NCBI GenBank assembly: GCA_964016875.1
Contig: OZ024724.1
Coordinates: forward strand, 30,341,786-30,405,785
DNA length: 64,000 nt
Direction: 5' to 3'
From: Fallopia convolvulus
Taxonomy: Eukaryota; Streptophyta; Magnoliopsida; Caryophyllales; Polygonaceae
A model generated the notes under the pieces. The model was not told the origin of the DNA. It searched no databases and saw only the letters and a program-made list of their open reading frames with translations. Numbering within the stretch: position 1 is the stretch's first letter; each line of letters starts with the position of its first letter. A program made the translations under genes and the position numbers. Positions 1-10,299 of this stretch are shown here, one piece after another.

Positions 1-1700
1 TCGATTTCTATTCTTCCATTTTGGATGGCTCTTCTAGAGTTACAGGAACTGAAGAAACAATTATAGGATTTGTTGGACAAAGTATTCATTAGGGCTAGTG
101 TATCTTATGACTTTGCATATATTACAGAAAGTTGAATCAGGTGACAGTGAAGGACAAATATCCATTGTCAAGAATAGATGCTGTATTTGATCAACTTCAG
201 TGTGCAAAGGTATTTTCGAAGATTGACATCCGATCAGGATATCATCAGTTAAAGATATCTAAAGATGACATTATCAAGACAACATTCAGAATTCGATATG
301 GGCATTATGAGTTTCTGGTAATTCTATTTGGTTTGACTAATGCACCGACAGCATTCATAGCTTTGATGAACAGGGTATTTCAATCTTTTCTAGACAAATT
401 TGTGATTATCATTATTCATGATATATTCATATATTCGTGGAGTACAACTGAGCATGCTGATCATTTGTGTACTGTGCTACTAGTCTTGAGGGAAAACAGT
501 TGTTTGCTAAACTGAAAAAGTGTGAATTCTGGTTGGATCATATGGTCTTTTTAGGACATGTAGTATCTGGAAGAGGTATAGAGGATTGATTCTAAAAAGC
601 TTGAAGCAATGGTAAACTGGAAAGCATCAACTCAAGTTACAGAAGTTCGTATCTTTCTTAGTATGGCTGGATACTACAGACTATTAGTGGAAGGATTCTC
701 TATTATAGTTGCACCACTTACTAAATTGCTATGAAAGAATGCTTCATTCCATTGGTATTCTGCGTGCAAACAGGTCTTTAATGAGTTAAAGCACCGACAA
801 ACTACAACATCAATATTGAGAATTCTTACAAGTTCAAGAGGATTTGATATTTACAGTGATGTTTCATATCAGAGTCTTGATTGTGTCTTACTGCTGGATG
901 GAAAAGTAACTGCCTATGCATCACGACTGTTACGACCACATGAAATTTCTTATCTTGTACATGATTTAGAGCTGACAGAAGTAGTATTTGCCCTAAAGAT
1001 TTAGCAACATTATCTATATGGAGAAACATTTCAAATATTTACAGATCATAAGAGTTTGATGTATATGATGAGCCAAAAGCAGTTGAACATGAGACAATGA
1101 CGCTGGATGGAACTACTGAAAGATTATGATTGTACAATCGAGTATCATACAGAAAAGGCCAATGTTGTAGCAAATGATTTGAGTCGAAAGTCCAGTGGTA
1201 TGATGGCAAGTATGCAAATGAATTCAATATCAGATTTGATTGCTGTGAGAGGTCTAAATGCTAGACTATAGTTAGACACAGATGAGTACTGATTGCTACT
1301 TTTGAGATTTGGCCAGTGCTGAGACAGAAAACTAAAGATGTAGAAGTAGGAAATGGAAAGTTGGAAGAAATTATAGAACTTGTTTGACAAGGTAGAGATA
1401 GGTCATTTGTTATTCAGGATGGCATATTGATGTGTGGCATACATATTAGCATTATCTTCAAAATTAGCTCAGATTCATGATTTTTCCATGTTAGTATGTT
1501 GCTACAGTATTGATTCGATCCATCACATGAGTTAAAAGATTTAGAAGTACAGCTTGCAGAAAATCTGAGCTACATAGAGGACTGATATGATAGCAGATTA
1601 TAGTATCAAATAGTTGCAAAGGGAGATTCTGAAAGTAATTTAGAAGAATCATGGTATGGAGGAGACAAGTTGTGAAACTGAGTATAAGATGAGAAAGTCA
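1..1700 (+). pseudogene. Degenerate Ty3/gypsy pol (reverse transcriptase, RNase H, start of integrase), copy 1
   Basis: Remnant of a gypsy polyprotein that copied element RNA into DNA. Residues recognisable in order: the RT entry (LPYWMALLELQELKKQL-like, about 25-90), then VTVKDKYPL, FSKIDIRSGYHQL and YGHYEFLVILFGLTNAP in an open stretch at 132-515. The RT catalytic box should read FIDDILIYS but here is IIHDIFIYS, so an aspartate is lost. RNase H follows (DVSYQSLDCVLL, YASRLLRPHE at 841-1004; IFTDHKSL and YDCTIEYHTEKANVVA to about 1200), then faint integrase sequence. The segment between the RT entry and the VTVKDKYPL block is missing (around 105-135), as in copy 2. Many stops; not functional. 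The family resembles the Tekay/Del chromoviruses by domain wording (inference). Confidence 0.88.
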
Positions 1701-2021
1701 TATGAAGAGATAGCGAATTTTGAGGACAAAATTCTTATAGAGGGGGAGAATTGTAACATCACCGACCAAAATGCATACGTCATTCGGCATTCATATAAGA
1801 TTAAGAGCATATGCATAGCATATTGGCATGATATATAGTGAGTTTTTAAAAGTAATATTTATTTTCTATTTCAGTTTATTATATTTTAAAAAGTTTTTAA
1901 GAAAAAAATAATTATTAATTATTTCAGGGTAAAGTTTGTAGTAAATGAGATTTAAGGGTGAAAAGTATAATTTTCCCAAAAAAATTGCCGACTTTCACAT
2001 AGAATTACCGACCTTCACTTG

Positions 2022-2023
<2 letters not shown>

Positions 2024-2090
<67 letters not shown>
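2024..2090. repeat. (TA)n microsatellite
   Basis: About thirty uninterrupted TA units. It abuts the CTAG terminus of the Helitron-like insert. Helitrons insert between A and T, so the tract may have been the target or may have expanded afterwards. Confidence 0.95.
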
Positions 2091-2091
<1 letters not shown>

Positions 2092-3920
2092 TAGTCAAGG
2101 GCCCGCGTGCGGCACACACGCGGGATATAACATTCTCTTGTAGCACTCAATAATGTTTCTAGCTATCTACAACATGTGCCACGGTGACAGTTTACAGAAT
2201 ACATGAGTACATCAAATACCCTTATCCTTAAGCTAATTGTTCCCTGTTAGCATAATAGTTCATCAGCTGAAACATGGGATAACTATAGGTGCTCTCCTTT
2301 GAGCTCTTCTTCGAGAAGGTGACAGTCTGACAGAAAAGTGACAAAGAGTGACCTTTGTTTGGAACAACACATATTTCAAGTCGAGGAAATTATTGAGAGG
2401 TTCTTGGAGAATCCTGAAACAGGAAATATATGCATCAAGCTATAGATTTGAAGTATGCAAGCATAAGACAAGAATCAATTAAGTTGATGAAAAAGTATCT
2501 TGATTACGGTCTTTTATGATGGTTAGATCATAAGACATTAACTTCTATAAATGAAAAATTGAAAATCAAGGTCTTACAGTTCAGTAACACACGATATGAT
2601 TTAAGCTATATACCTACCAACTTAAAATTCAGTTTAAGGTTCATTCAATTAAGTCCAAGAGAAAATAAGAAGTATGCAACACATAATACTTGCAAGTGAT
2701 TTGGTTACTTCAAGCTCTAATCTGGACAATTAGTACAACTAAATAACAGTATTGAAGAATTAAGTCAAGACATCAAGGGAAATGCACCATGTCAGGAAAG
2801 GACAAGCAAAAGGAAAATTAGTACAACTAAATAACAGTATAGAGGAATAGGCTATTGAGAGGTATAGAAAAAAGGCAACAAACCCTAACATATAAGAAAT
2901 AATTTCAGCAGCTCATCTATCCAGCATTAAGCCACAATATCACAACATCTTCACCCATATTATATTTTAGATTATGGAAGTTTTAAAATATAGGGAGTTA
3001 ACTTTAATGCAGGTAATTTGTGATGCAATCTTGAAGTTAAAAAAAAAACACTATAAGATTATAGAAACTTCTGTATGAATCTAAAATTCTGGTAATTCAG
3101 CCCACATTACCTCAAATAATTACGAGAATATCACTCACACTTCATCCATTTTCACTATATCACCATTCTTCATTCCATCTATAACACTTACACTTCATCC
3201 ACGCCCAACCCAAGCACCATTTTCTATGATTTTGAAACCTAACCCCATCCACTGTAGTCCTATGACTCCTATTGTACACAATACACAGCTCAGAAGGCGG
3301 CAAACGGTTCAATGCAGTTCAGGAGCCCAAATTTATTAATCTATGAAACACTGACTCAATTTGAGAAACCAGAATTTGAAAATCTCAATTTCTCAGTGGG
3401 ATTACATACAAAGAAAGATAAGTAAATCCTATCTATATTTGCTTAATCATATGAAAATAAAGAGGGAACCCAACAAAAAAACAAGAGTTGCAGTGCCTAA
3501 AAGTGGAAGAACAGGAAAATTCAAAATTTAAGATCGAAACCCTAAAACCTTACCTGATTTAGGTAAAATGCTCGACCAAATCTGAATCGAGAGGAAATCA
3601 ATTGCTCAATCTAAGTCAATAGGTAATTGAAAGTGAGGACCAAAGGCGGCGGCGAAAATCGATTGGGCAACGGACCCAAACAAAGGTCGTTGAAATTAAA
3701 GCGTTGTTGGCAACAGGGTTCACCCCGACGGAGATCGTCGAGGTCCAGGTTGTGCTACAGATCAAGATAGGTTTTTCATGGGCGACGGAGCAAACTTTCC
3801 CTGGTCAATCGAAAGAAGAGGAGAAGGCGAGCGCAGGTAATGGCGGCGAGAAGCCGAGAACAGGAGATAGGTTTTTGGGGTTTTATTTTTTTTGTTTAGA
3901 ATATTTATAACGAGCCGATC
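2091..3920 (-). mobile_element. Helitron-like element, 3' end at 2091
   Basis: Read on the minus strand, the sequence ends in an 8-bp GC hairpin (arms 2102-2109 and 2117-2124, 7-nt loop), then about ten bases, then CTAG abutting a T. This is the known Helitron 3' terminus (subterminal hairpin plus CTRR, inserted between A and T). I could not fix the 5' TC end; the limit near 3.9 kb is a guess from composition. The interior has no long ORF and no Rep/helicase sequence, so it would be non-autonomous. It interrupts the gypsy LTR. Confidence 0.5.
3550..3880 (-). other. GC-rich exon-like segment, possibly captured host 5' exon
   Basis: GC content rises sharply here against AT-rich neighbours. On the minus strand a CT-rich leader-like stretch runs to a good donor site (CAG followed by GTAAGG, near 3549-3556), as in a 5' UTR exon. 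No convincing protein is encoded; the 68-codon plus-strand frame at 3704-3910 has no recognisable domain. Capture of a host exon by the surrounding Helitron is an inference. Confidence 0.3.
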
Positions 3921-4461
3921 CTAGCCGATACGGAAGCCGTGGAAAATAAACCAACACTATTCACAAGCCAATATTGTAGCTAAGATATCTGTGCGTTTAT
4001 AGGTTTTTGATATATCTAATTGATGCTCTTGTTGGTAAAAATACGTAGAACCAAAAGAAAAAAAACAAAGAGTTTCGTACGTGAGAAAAAAAAGGAGGTG
4101 GAAGTTTGATTTTGGTGTTTTTGGTTGGATCTGGTACAAGATTTCTTCTATCGGGTTTTAATCTCGAAGTACAAGTGTGATTTGGTAAGTTTTTAGTTAG
4201 TTAATGGTTTATCTGAATTTCATTGATTTTTCCAGATCTAGATCTACAGTTGCTTTTGATTCAGAAATTAGTCGATTTATAGTTCTCAGAGGGTGTTTTC
4301 GATATCGGATTTATATTCGGTAAAAAATTTCAGAGTAATTTTAGGGTTTTGTTTGTAATGATATTAGGGAGCCCTTTGATCAAGTTTTTTATAAAGGTTT
4401 GAACTAGAAAAATGTTACTTTATATATATATAGTTTATCGTTGTCAAGTTTTAAAGGATTT

Positions 4462-5765
4462 TGATATATATGCAAGAAGTTATAATGCATTCTGGTATTT
4501 TATTGCATTTGGGTTAAAGTTTGTAAGAGTAAATAGGTTGTTTTTGCATTGGGTTATATGTAGGCGCACAAGTCATAGATCGTGGTCAAAGACAAGGGGA
4601 AGAGAAATAGTATTTGTCTTGAACATGTGAGTATAGACCGGAGATTCAACCCTATGTGCTATATGTGAAATATGAATATTTTTATTATATGTGATATGAA
4701 TATATGCGCTATATACGTTACATGAATATATGTGCTATATGGATATGAGTGAGTATAGACCGGAGACTCAACCCTATGTGCTATATGTGAAGCATGAATA
4801 TATGGATATATGCGCAATATGTGGTATATGAGGTATATGGATATATGTTCTATATGAGCTATATGGATATATGTGCTTTATGGATATGTGTGTTATATGG
4901 ATTGTGTGGATATATGTGTTTTATATGATAGCTTTGAAATTTCCAGAGTTGATTGCACAGAAAGTATGTTAACAGATGGCATATGATATATGGTTACATG
5001 ATGCACTTGATTGCATAGCATATTTCATGAGATTAAAAGGAACTGTGACTGTCTTGCCCTGAACTGTAATGAGGAAAACGTTCGGATTTCTTTCTTAAAG
5101 CATACAGGATCTTCGGATCATACATGACCTACAGGTCAATGAGGAAATCTTAGGATTTCTTTCTTAAAGCGACCATAAGAGTCATAATGAGGAGATGTTC
5201 GGATTTCTTTCTTAAAGGGGACCATAAGAGTCCATATACAGTAAACCCGGGGCAGATTCAAGCTTGAACAGTTCACAGAATAAAGAATCAGAAACATTAG
5301 TATTTGCATTTGCATAGTAAATTCATATATGACATATATAATATGTATGAAAATGTATAGTGACCAATTGTTTGGCTTTATGTGAAATAATTGATGATGG
5401 TTTATATTCACTGAGTATGCGACTCACGTAAATCGCAAAATAATTTTTCAGGTTCAGCTAGTTCTTACTGATGTGTGTCTCTTTTAGAGGTCACATTCAT
5501 ACAGGTCGGTCGGCTGAAGCTCAACGCAACCTTCTCCTCCTCATTTTGCATCATAGACATATGTGTTATAATAGAAGTTAGAGTAATAGATGTTTTAGTA
5601 TGAGAAGTAACGATATAGATATGTGTGTGTGCAACCTTTTATGGTTGTTACTTTCCGCTATGTGCTTACGTGGATAGTTGGTATATGTGAGCTATATGTT
5701 TTTATAAGAGATAAGTTTTACAAGGTATACGTCATAGGTTATAAGGGTGTCACAAAAGATCTTCC
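4462..5765 (+). repeat. LTR-derived block, first copy of tandem duplication
   Basis: This block matches 6619-7915 nearly base for base and ends in both copies with GGGTGTCACAAAAGATCTT. The inner part (about 4650-4930) is made of short ATATG/GGATATATG words, an AT-rich minisatellite-like stretch kept in both copies. The next part (5060-5230) repeats a short AGGAAATCTTxGGATTTCTTTC motif several times. No coding sequence is seen. Confidence 0.85.
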
Positions 5766-5774
5766 ATATTGGAT

Positions 5775-6600
5775 GGCTCTTCCATGATTGCCATCAGATA
5801 GAGAGATAGAGTTACTATGGAATTAATGTCAGATACTACATCGATTTCTATTCTTCCATATTGGATGGCTCTTCTAGAGTTACAGGAACTGAAGAAACAG
5901 TTATAGGATTTGTTGGACAAAGTATTCATTAGGGCTAGTGTATCTTATGACTTTGCATAGATTACAGAAAGTTGAATCAGGTGACAGTGATGGACAAATA
6001 TCCATTGCCAAGAATAGATGTTGTATTTGATCAACTTCAGTGTGCAAAGGAATTTTCAAAGATAAACATCCGATCAGGATATCATCAGTTAAATATAGCT
6101 AAAGATGACATTATCAAGACAACAATCAGAATTCGATATGGGCATTATGAGTTTCTGGTAATTCTATTTGGTTTGACTAATGCACCGACAACATTCATAT
6201 CTTTGATGAACAGGGTATTTCAATCTTTTTTAGACAGATTTGTGATTATCATTATTCATGATATATTGTATATTCGTGGAGTAAAGCTGAGCATCTTGAT
6301 CATTTGCGTACTGTGCTACTAGTCTTGAGGAAAAACAGTTGTTTGCTAAACTGAGAAAGTGTAAATTCTGGTTGGATCATATGATCTTTTTAGGACATAT
6401 AGTATCTGGAAGAGGTATAGAGGAATGATGCTAAAAAGCTTGAAGCAATGGTAAACTGGAAAGCATCAACTCAAGTTACAGAAGTTCGTATCTTTCTTAG
6501 TATGGCTGGATACTACAGACTATCAGTGGAAGAATTCTCTATTATAGTTGCACCACTTACTAAATTGCTATTAAAGAATGCTTCATTCCATTGCTATTAA
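5775..6600 (+). pseudogene. Degenerate Ty3/gypsy reverse transcriptase, copy 2
   Basis: Second copy of the segment at window positions 1-780, starting slightly further upstream so that the RT approach (ELMSDTTSISILPYWM) is visible. The open stretch 5972-6322 holds FSKINIRSGYHQLNIA and YGHYEFLVILFGLTNAP. The catalytic box is damaged in the same place as in copy 1 (IIHDI), and the same RT segment is missing upstream. The sequence stops abruptly at about 6600, with a small local duplication (ATTAAAGAATGCTTCATTCC twice), and joins the LTR block at 6619. Not functional. Confidence 0.85.
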
Positions 6601-6618
6601 AGAATGCTTCATTCCATT

Positions 6619-7915
6619 TGGATATATATGCAAGAAGTTATAATGCATCATGGTATTTTATTGCATTTGGGGTTAAAGTTTGTAAGAGTAAATAGGCTGT
6701 TTTTGCATTGGGTTATATATAGGCGCACAAGTCATAGATCGTGGTCAAAGACAAGGGGAAGAGAAATAGTATTTGTCTTGAACAGGTGAGTATAGACCGG
6801 AGATTCTACCCTATGTGCTATATGTGAAATATGAATATTTTTATTATATGTGATATGAATATATGCGCATACGTTATATGAATATATGTGCTATATGGAT
6901 ATGAGTGAGTATAGATCGGAGATTCAACCTTATGTGCTATATGTGAAGTATGAATATATGGATATATGCGCAATATGTGGTATATGAGGTATATGGATAT
7001 ATGTTCTATATGAGCTATATGGATATATGTGCTTTATGAATATGTGTGTTATATGGATTGTGTGGATATATGTGTTTTATATGATAGCTTTGAAATTTCC
7101 AGAGTTGATTGCACAAAAAGTATGTTAACAGATGGCATATGATATATGGTTACATGATGCACTTGATTGCATAGCATATTGCATGAGATTACAAGGAACT
7201 GTGACTGTCTTCCCCTGAACTGTAATGAGGAAATCTTCGGATTTAATTCATAAAGCATACAGGATCTTCGGATCATACAGGACCTACGGGTCAATGAGGA
7301 AATCTTCAGATTTCTTTCTTAAAGCGACCATAAGAGTCATAATGAGGAGATCTTCGGATTTCTTTCTTAAAGGGGACCATAAGAGTCCATATACAGTAAA
7401 GCCGGGGCAGATTCAGGCTTGAACAGTTCACAGAATAAGGAATTGGAAACATTAGCATTTGCATTTGCATAGTAAATTCATATATGACATATATAATATG
7501 TATGAATATGTATACTGACCAATTGTTTGGCTTTATGTGAAATAATTGATGATAGTTTATATTCACTGAGTATGCGACTCACGTAAATCGCAAAACAATT
7601 TTTCAAGTTCAGCTAGTTCTTACTGATGTGTGTCTCTTTTAGAGGTCACATTCATACAGGTCGGTCGGCTGAAGCTCAATGCAACCTTCTCCTCATTTTG
7701 CATCATAGACATATGTGTTGTAATAGAAGTTAGAGTAATAGATGTTTTAGTATGAGAAGTAACGATATAGATATGTGTGTGTGCAACCTTTTATGATTGT
7801 TACTTTCCGCTATGTGTTTACATGGATAGTTGGTATATGTGAGCTATATGTTTTTATAAGAGATAAGTTTTACAAGGTACGCGTCATAGGGTATAAGGGT
7901 GTCACAAAAGATCTT
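6619..7915 (+). repeat. LTR-derived block, second copy of tandem duplication
   Basis: Close copy of 4462-5765. It lacks the left part of the LTR because the RT fragment joins directly at 6619. After the terminal TGTCACA (to 7906) the same flank AAAAGATCTT appears as after copy 1. The duplication therefore includes bases outside the LTR, which points to a segmental event rather than two insertions. Confidence 0.85.
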
Positions 7916-7999
7916 ATGAATAATCACATATTGAAGTATGTGATGGAAAGAAGTCTAGAAGACTTCGTTTTCAATCTCTTGTCACCGGAAGTTGACATT

Positions 8000-9240
8000 A
8001 TTTTATGATACTTTATTTCTTTATTTATACTTTTCAATTTAATTATTTATGTTATTGCTTGTAAACAATTTTTATTTGTTCTTAAAGTTAAAACGTGTCA
8101 TCTCTTGAAGCAGATGCTAGTATTAGTAGAGATAATTTAAAATCATCCCCGAAGAGATGAAATAATAAATCTCATTACCCCCTGAAGTGAGAAATGATAG
8201 AAAATATCACTTCCTGAAGAAGATGATAAAATTTATGTGACAATGATCATCTCTTGAAGTAGATGCTTTTATACATAAGAGTATTATCCCTAGAAGTGGA
8301 TTTACATACATAATTACTTCTTGTAGTATGATGAGAAGAACTTATTAGTGGATCTATATGAACATATCATCTCCCGAAGTAGATGATAAATGGTTCAAGA
8401 AATAAAATTATATTATCACTTGAAGTTGATAGATGAGATGTTTGGGAGATCCATGAAGCACTTGAAGTTCCAACAGACATGTGCTAAGTTATAATGAACA
8501 TATCATATCATCAACTCCATTCGAGCTTGAAGAACCGAATTTTGACAAGAAGAGATCATTATAAACTCTTGGAGAGTTAAGAGATCTCATACCAAACCAT
8601 GTACTCTAGATGTAGTACAAAAAATATGGCATGTACTCTAGAAGTAGTACAAGGAATGTGGGTCGTTACAATATTCAGAACTATGTCTAAATGACCACCT
8701 ACCTAGCATGAACTAGAAGTTCAATGTCATGTTTGACCAACCTCTTGCATGCCGGAAGCATGCCTCCTCTGGAAGAGGGTGTGAAACAGGTTACAGTATA
8801 TTACGCATGCGGCCGTTAGTCATGGTTATGACTTATAGCTAGGACGTCGTGGGTTAATTTGATGTCCAGAAGAACATCTAAGATAAGGGATGTCCCATAA
8901 ACGACATAATTGATCAACAGTCTTGTACCAGTTGTACAAGAACCACACCTTATGAGTACAAGTGTGGAGATCGGTCTAATCTATATTAAAAGTTCTGAAT
9001 GCACCCATTTTGAGGCATCTAATTTTGATATGAAGATAATAGTTTATCTGATATGAGTTGATGAGCTCCCAAATTTATGTATGGATCACCGACATTTTTC
9101 AATGGTGTCACATCACATAGTATTTGAAAACCAGAAGTTTTCACAAGTCATGCGTAAATTTTGGTGTGAAGGTTATGATGACTCTAGAAGAGTATATCCC
9201 ATTGAATAATGTTATCTCACTAGCTGGAAGTTAGTTAATG
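8000..9240 (+). pseudogene. Very degenerate copia gag/protease region
   Basis: Placed here because it lies just upstream of readable integrase in the same orientation. Conceptual translation is broken by stops in every frame and I could not identify a zinc knuckle or a protease motif with confidence. Much of it consists of the small hairpins described separately. No 5' LTR or primer binding site is visible; the copia sequence begins right where the gypsy duplication ends. Confidence 0.4.
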
Positions 9241-9860
9241 ATAAGATATATTTGTGGCATGACTAACTTGGTCACTAATAATGTGCATGATCGGTATAGG
9301 ACCGAAAGATCTTGAGACTCAAAGTCTCTTCCTAAGAGTGACCTTGAAAGGCTTGTGTTCTTGGTAAAATAGTAGCAAGGCCAGTATAAGTCAAGTAAAT
9401 ACAAAGTCTCATATACTCCTTGACAAAGTTCAATTGATATAAGAGGACTAGCTAAATCGCCATGTGGACCATTGTGGATTATCATAATATTGAAAGATTC
9501 CTCAACCCATTGGTTCCAAGAAAAATGGAGGAGAATGGAATAAATCAATATGTGTAGTGATTGAGCATTGAATAGCTCTCACACATTTACACAAAATGAC
9601 CCATGTAGAGTCGTCAATAATGCGGTCATAATTTATAGCCAGGCAAGTGCTATACATGGAATACACGACCTGGAAGTGTCAAGGTTAAATAGGGTCATGA
9701 ATATGAATATCAATTATTTAATTCAACAAGACCGACCGCTTATAGCAAATTCTCCTAATGGAAATGCTATATATGTCCTCCACCCCCAGATAATTTTTAA
9801 GTAATGCCACACAATGAAAGTTGGGATTAGATGAGAGATTTGGGTCCTTATCGTTTATAA
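9240..9860 (+). pseudogene. Degenerate copia integrase
   Basis: Translation with stops ignored gives the zinc-finger entry YLWHD-LGH (from 9244), then QGQYKSS and SPCGPLWIIIILKDSSTHWF (about 9375-9520), matching the family's CSQGK and GPxxPPCGPFRYFMVLID. Further on come AHxHTQND (about 9580) and a C-terminal piece (AIYVLHPQ, then DLGPYRL) to about 9860. Integrase joins element DNA to the host chromosome. Numerous stops and frameshifts; dead. An open minus-strand frame at 9231-9548 is its antisense shadow. Confidence 0.7.
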
Positions 9861-10299
9861 AATACCTAGAGCTTATAAGAGGTGATTAATATATTGCTCG
9901 GTATTAAATGTATCACTTTGGCGAGGTGAAAAATCCCAACTTTAGGGAGAGAAGATAATTGAGACTATAAGTTAAGAGATTGCATGGGATACAATTTGTT
10001 ATCTAAAGAAAGCTAAATCAGAAGTTTAGCATATTGTATAACTAAACCAGAAGTTTAGTGACTAAGACATAAATACTATTTGAGAATACACCAGTCATTT
10101 GGAGATTCCAAAAGTAACTCCAAACCAACACATAAGCATGCTTGAAGCATGAAAGACATTTTCGGATTTAAGGATACATTCCCCAGAAGAGGAATGAGCC
10201 AATTACATCCCAAAAGGATGATATGTCGACTAGAAATAAACATGAAGATAGAACTCCTGAAGAGATTCATCTAAAGACTCTAAAAGCAAAGAAAATGGC

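Larger units (their letters stand above)
1740..5756 (+). repeat. Gypsy polypurine tract and 3' LTR, interrupted
   Basis: A purine run (1740-1750) is followed by TGTAACATCACC at 1752, the usual start of a gypsy LTR. A matching end, GGGTGTCACA, lies at 5747-5756. TGT...ACA termini just after a polypurine tract are the textbook arrangement. The apparent length of 4 kb is inflated by the (TA)n tract and an insert beginning at 2091. The part from about 4462 to 5756 is repeated at 6619-7906. LTR boundaries are seen; the exact right end of the insert is not. Confidence 0.65.
7923..10206. repeat. Dispersed family of small hairpins with a YNGAAG-type loop
   Basis: At least twenty short inverted repeats are scattered here. 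Each has unrelated complementary arms of 4-8 bp around a shared core such as TTGAAG, CCAGAAG, CTAGAAG, CCGGAAG or CCCGAAG. Clear examples (whole hairpin): 7923-7944 (8-bp arms), 7950-7966, 7980-7997, 8099-8116, 8143-8160, 8366-8387 (7-bp arms), 8601-8618, 8633-8650, 8747-8763, 8861-8878, 9126-9142, 9181-9193, 10012-10030 and 10041-10059 (6-bp arms), 10187-10206 (6-bp arms). Arms differ between copies but stay complementary. The array lies in the gag to integrase-linker part of the copia remnant and stops before RT. The pattern is seen; the cause is unknown. Confidence 0.8.

Noticed and set aside
4462..7906. Two LTRs of one gypsy element enclosing an RT fragment
   Set aside because: Identical non-LTR bases follow both copies and the left copy is longer and joined to RT of the other copy; a tandem segmental duplication explains this better than an element with its own LTR pair.
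9231..9548. 105-codon minus-strand ORF
   Set aside because: Antisense shadow of the degenerate copia integrase, which is recognisable on the plus strand.
7923..10206. CRISPR-like array
   Set aside because: The repeated units are hairpins of differing sequence at irregular spacing; there is no constant repeat, no spacers of uniform size and no cas gene, and this is plant nuclear DNA.
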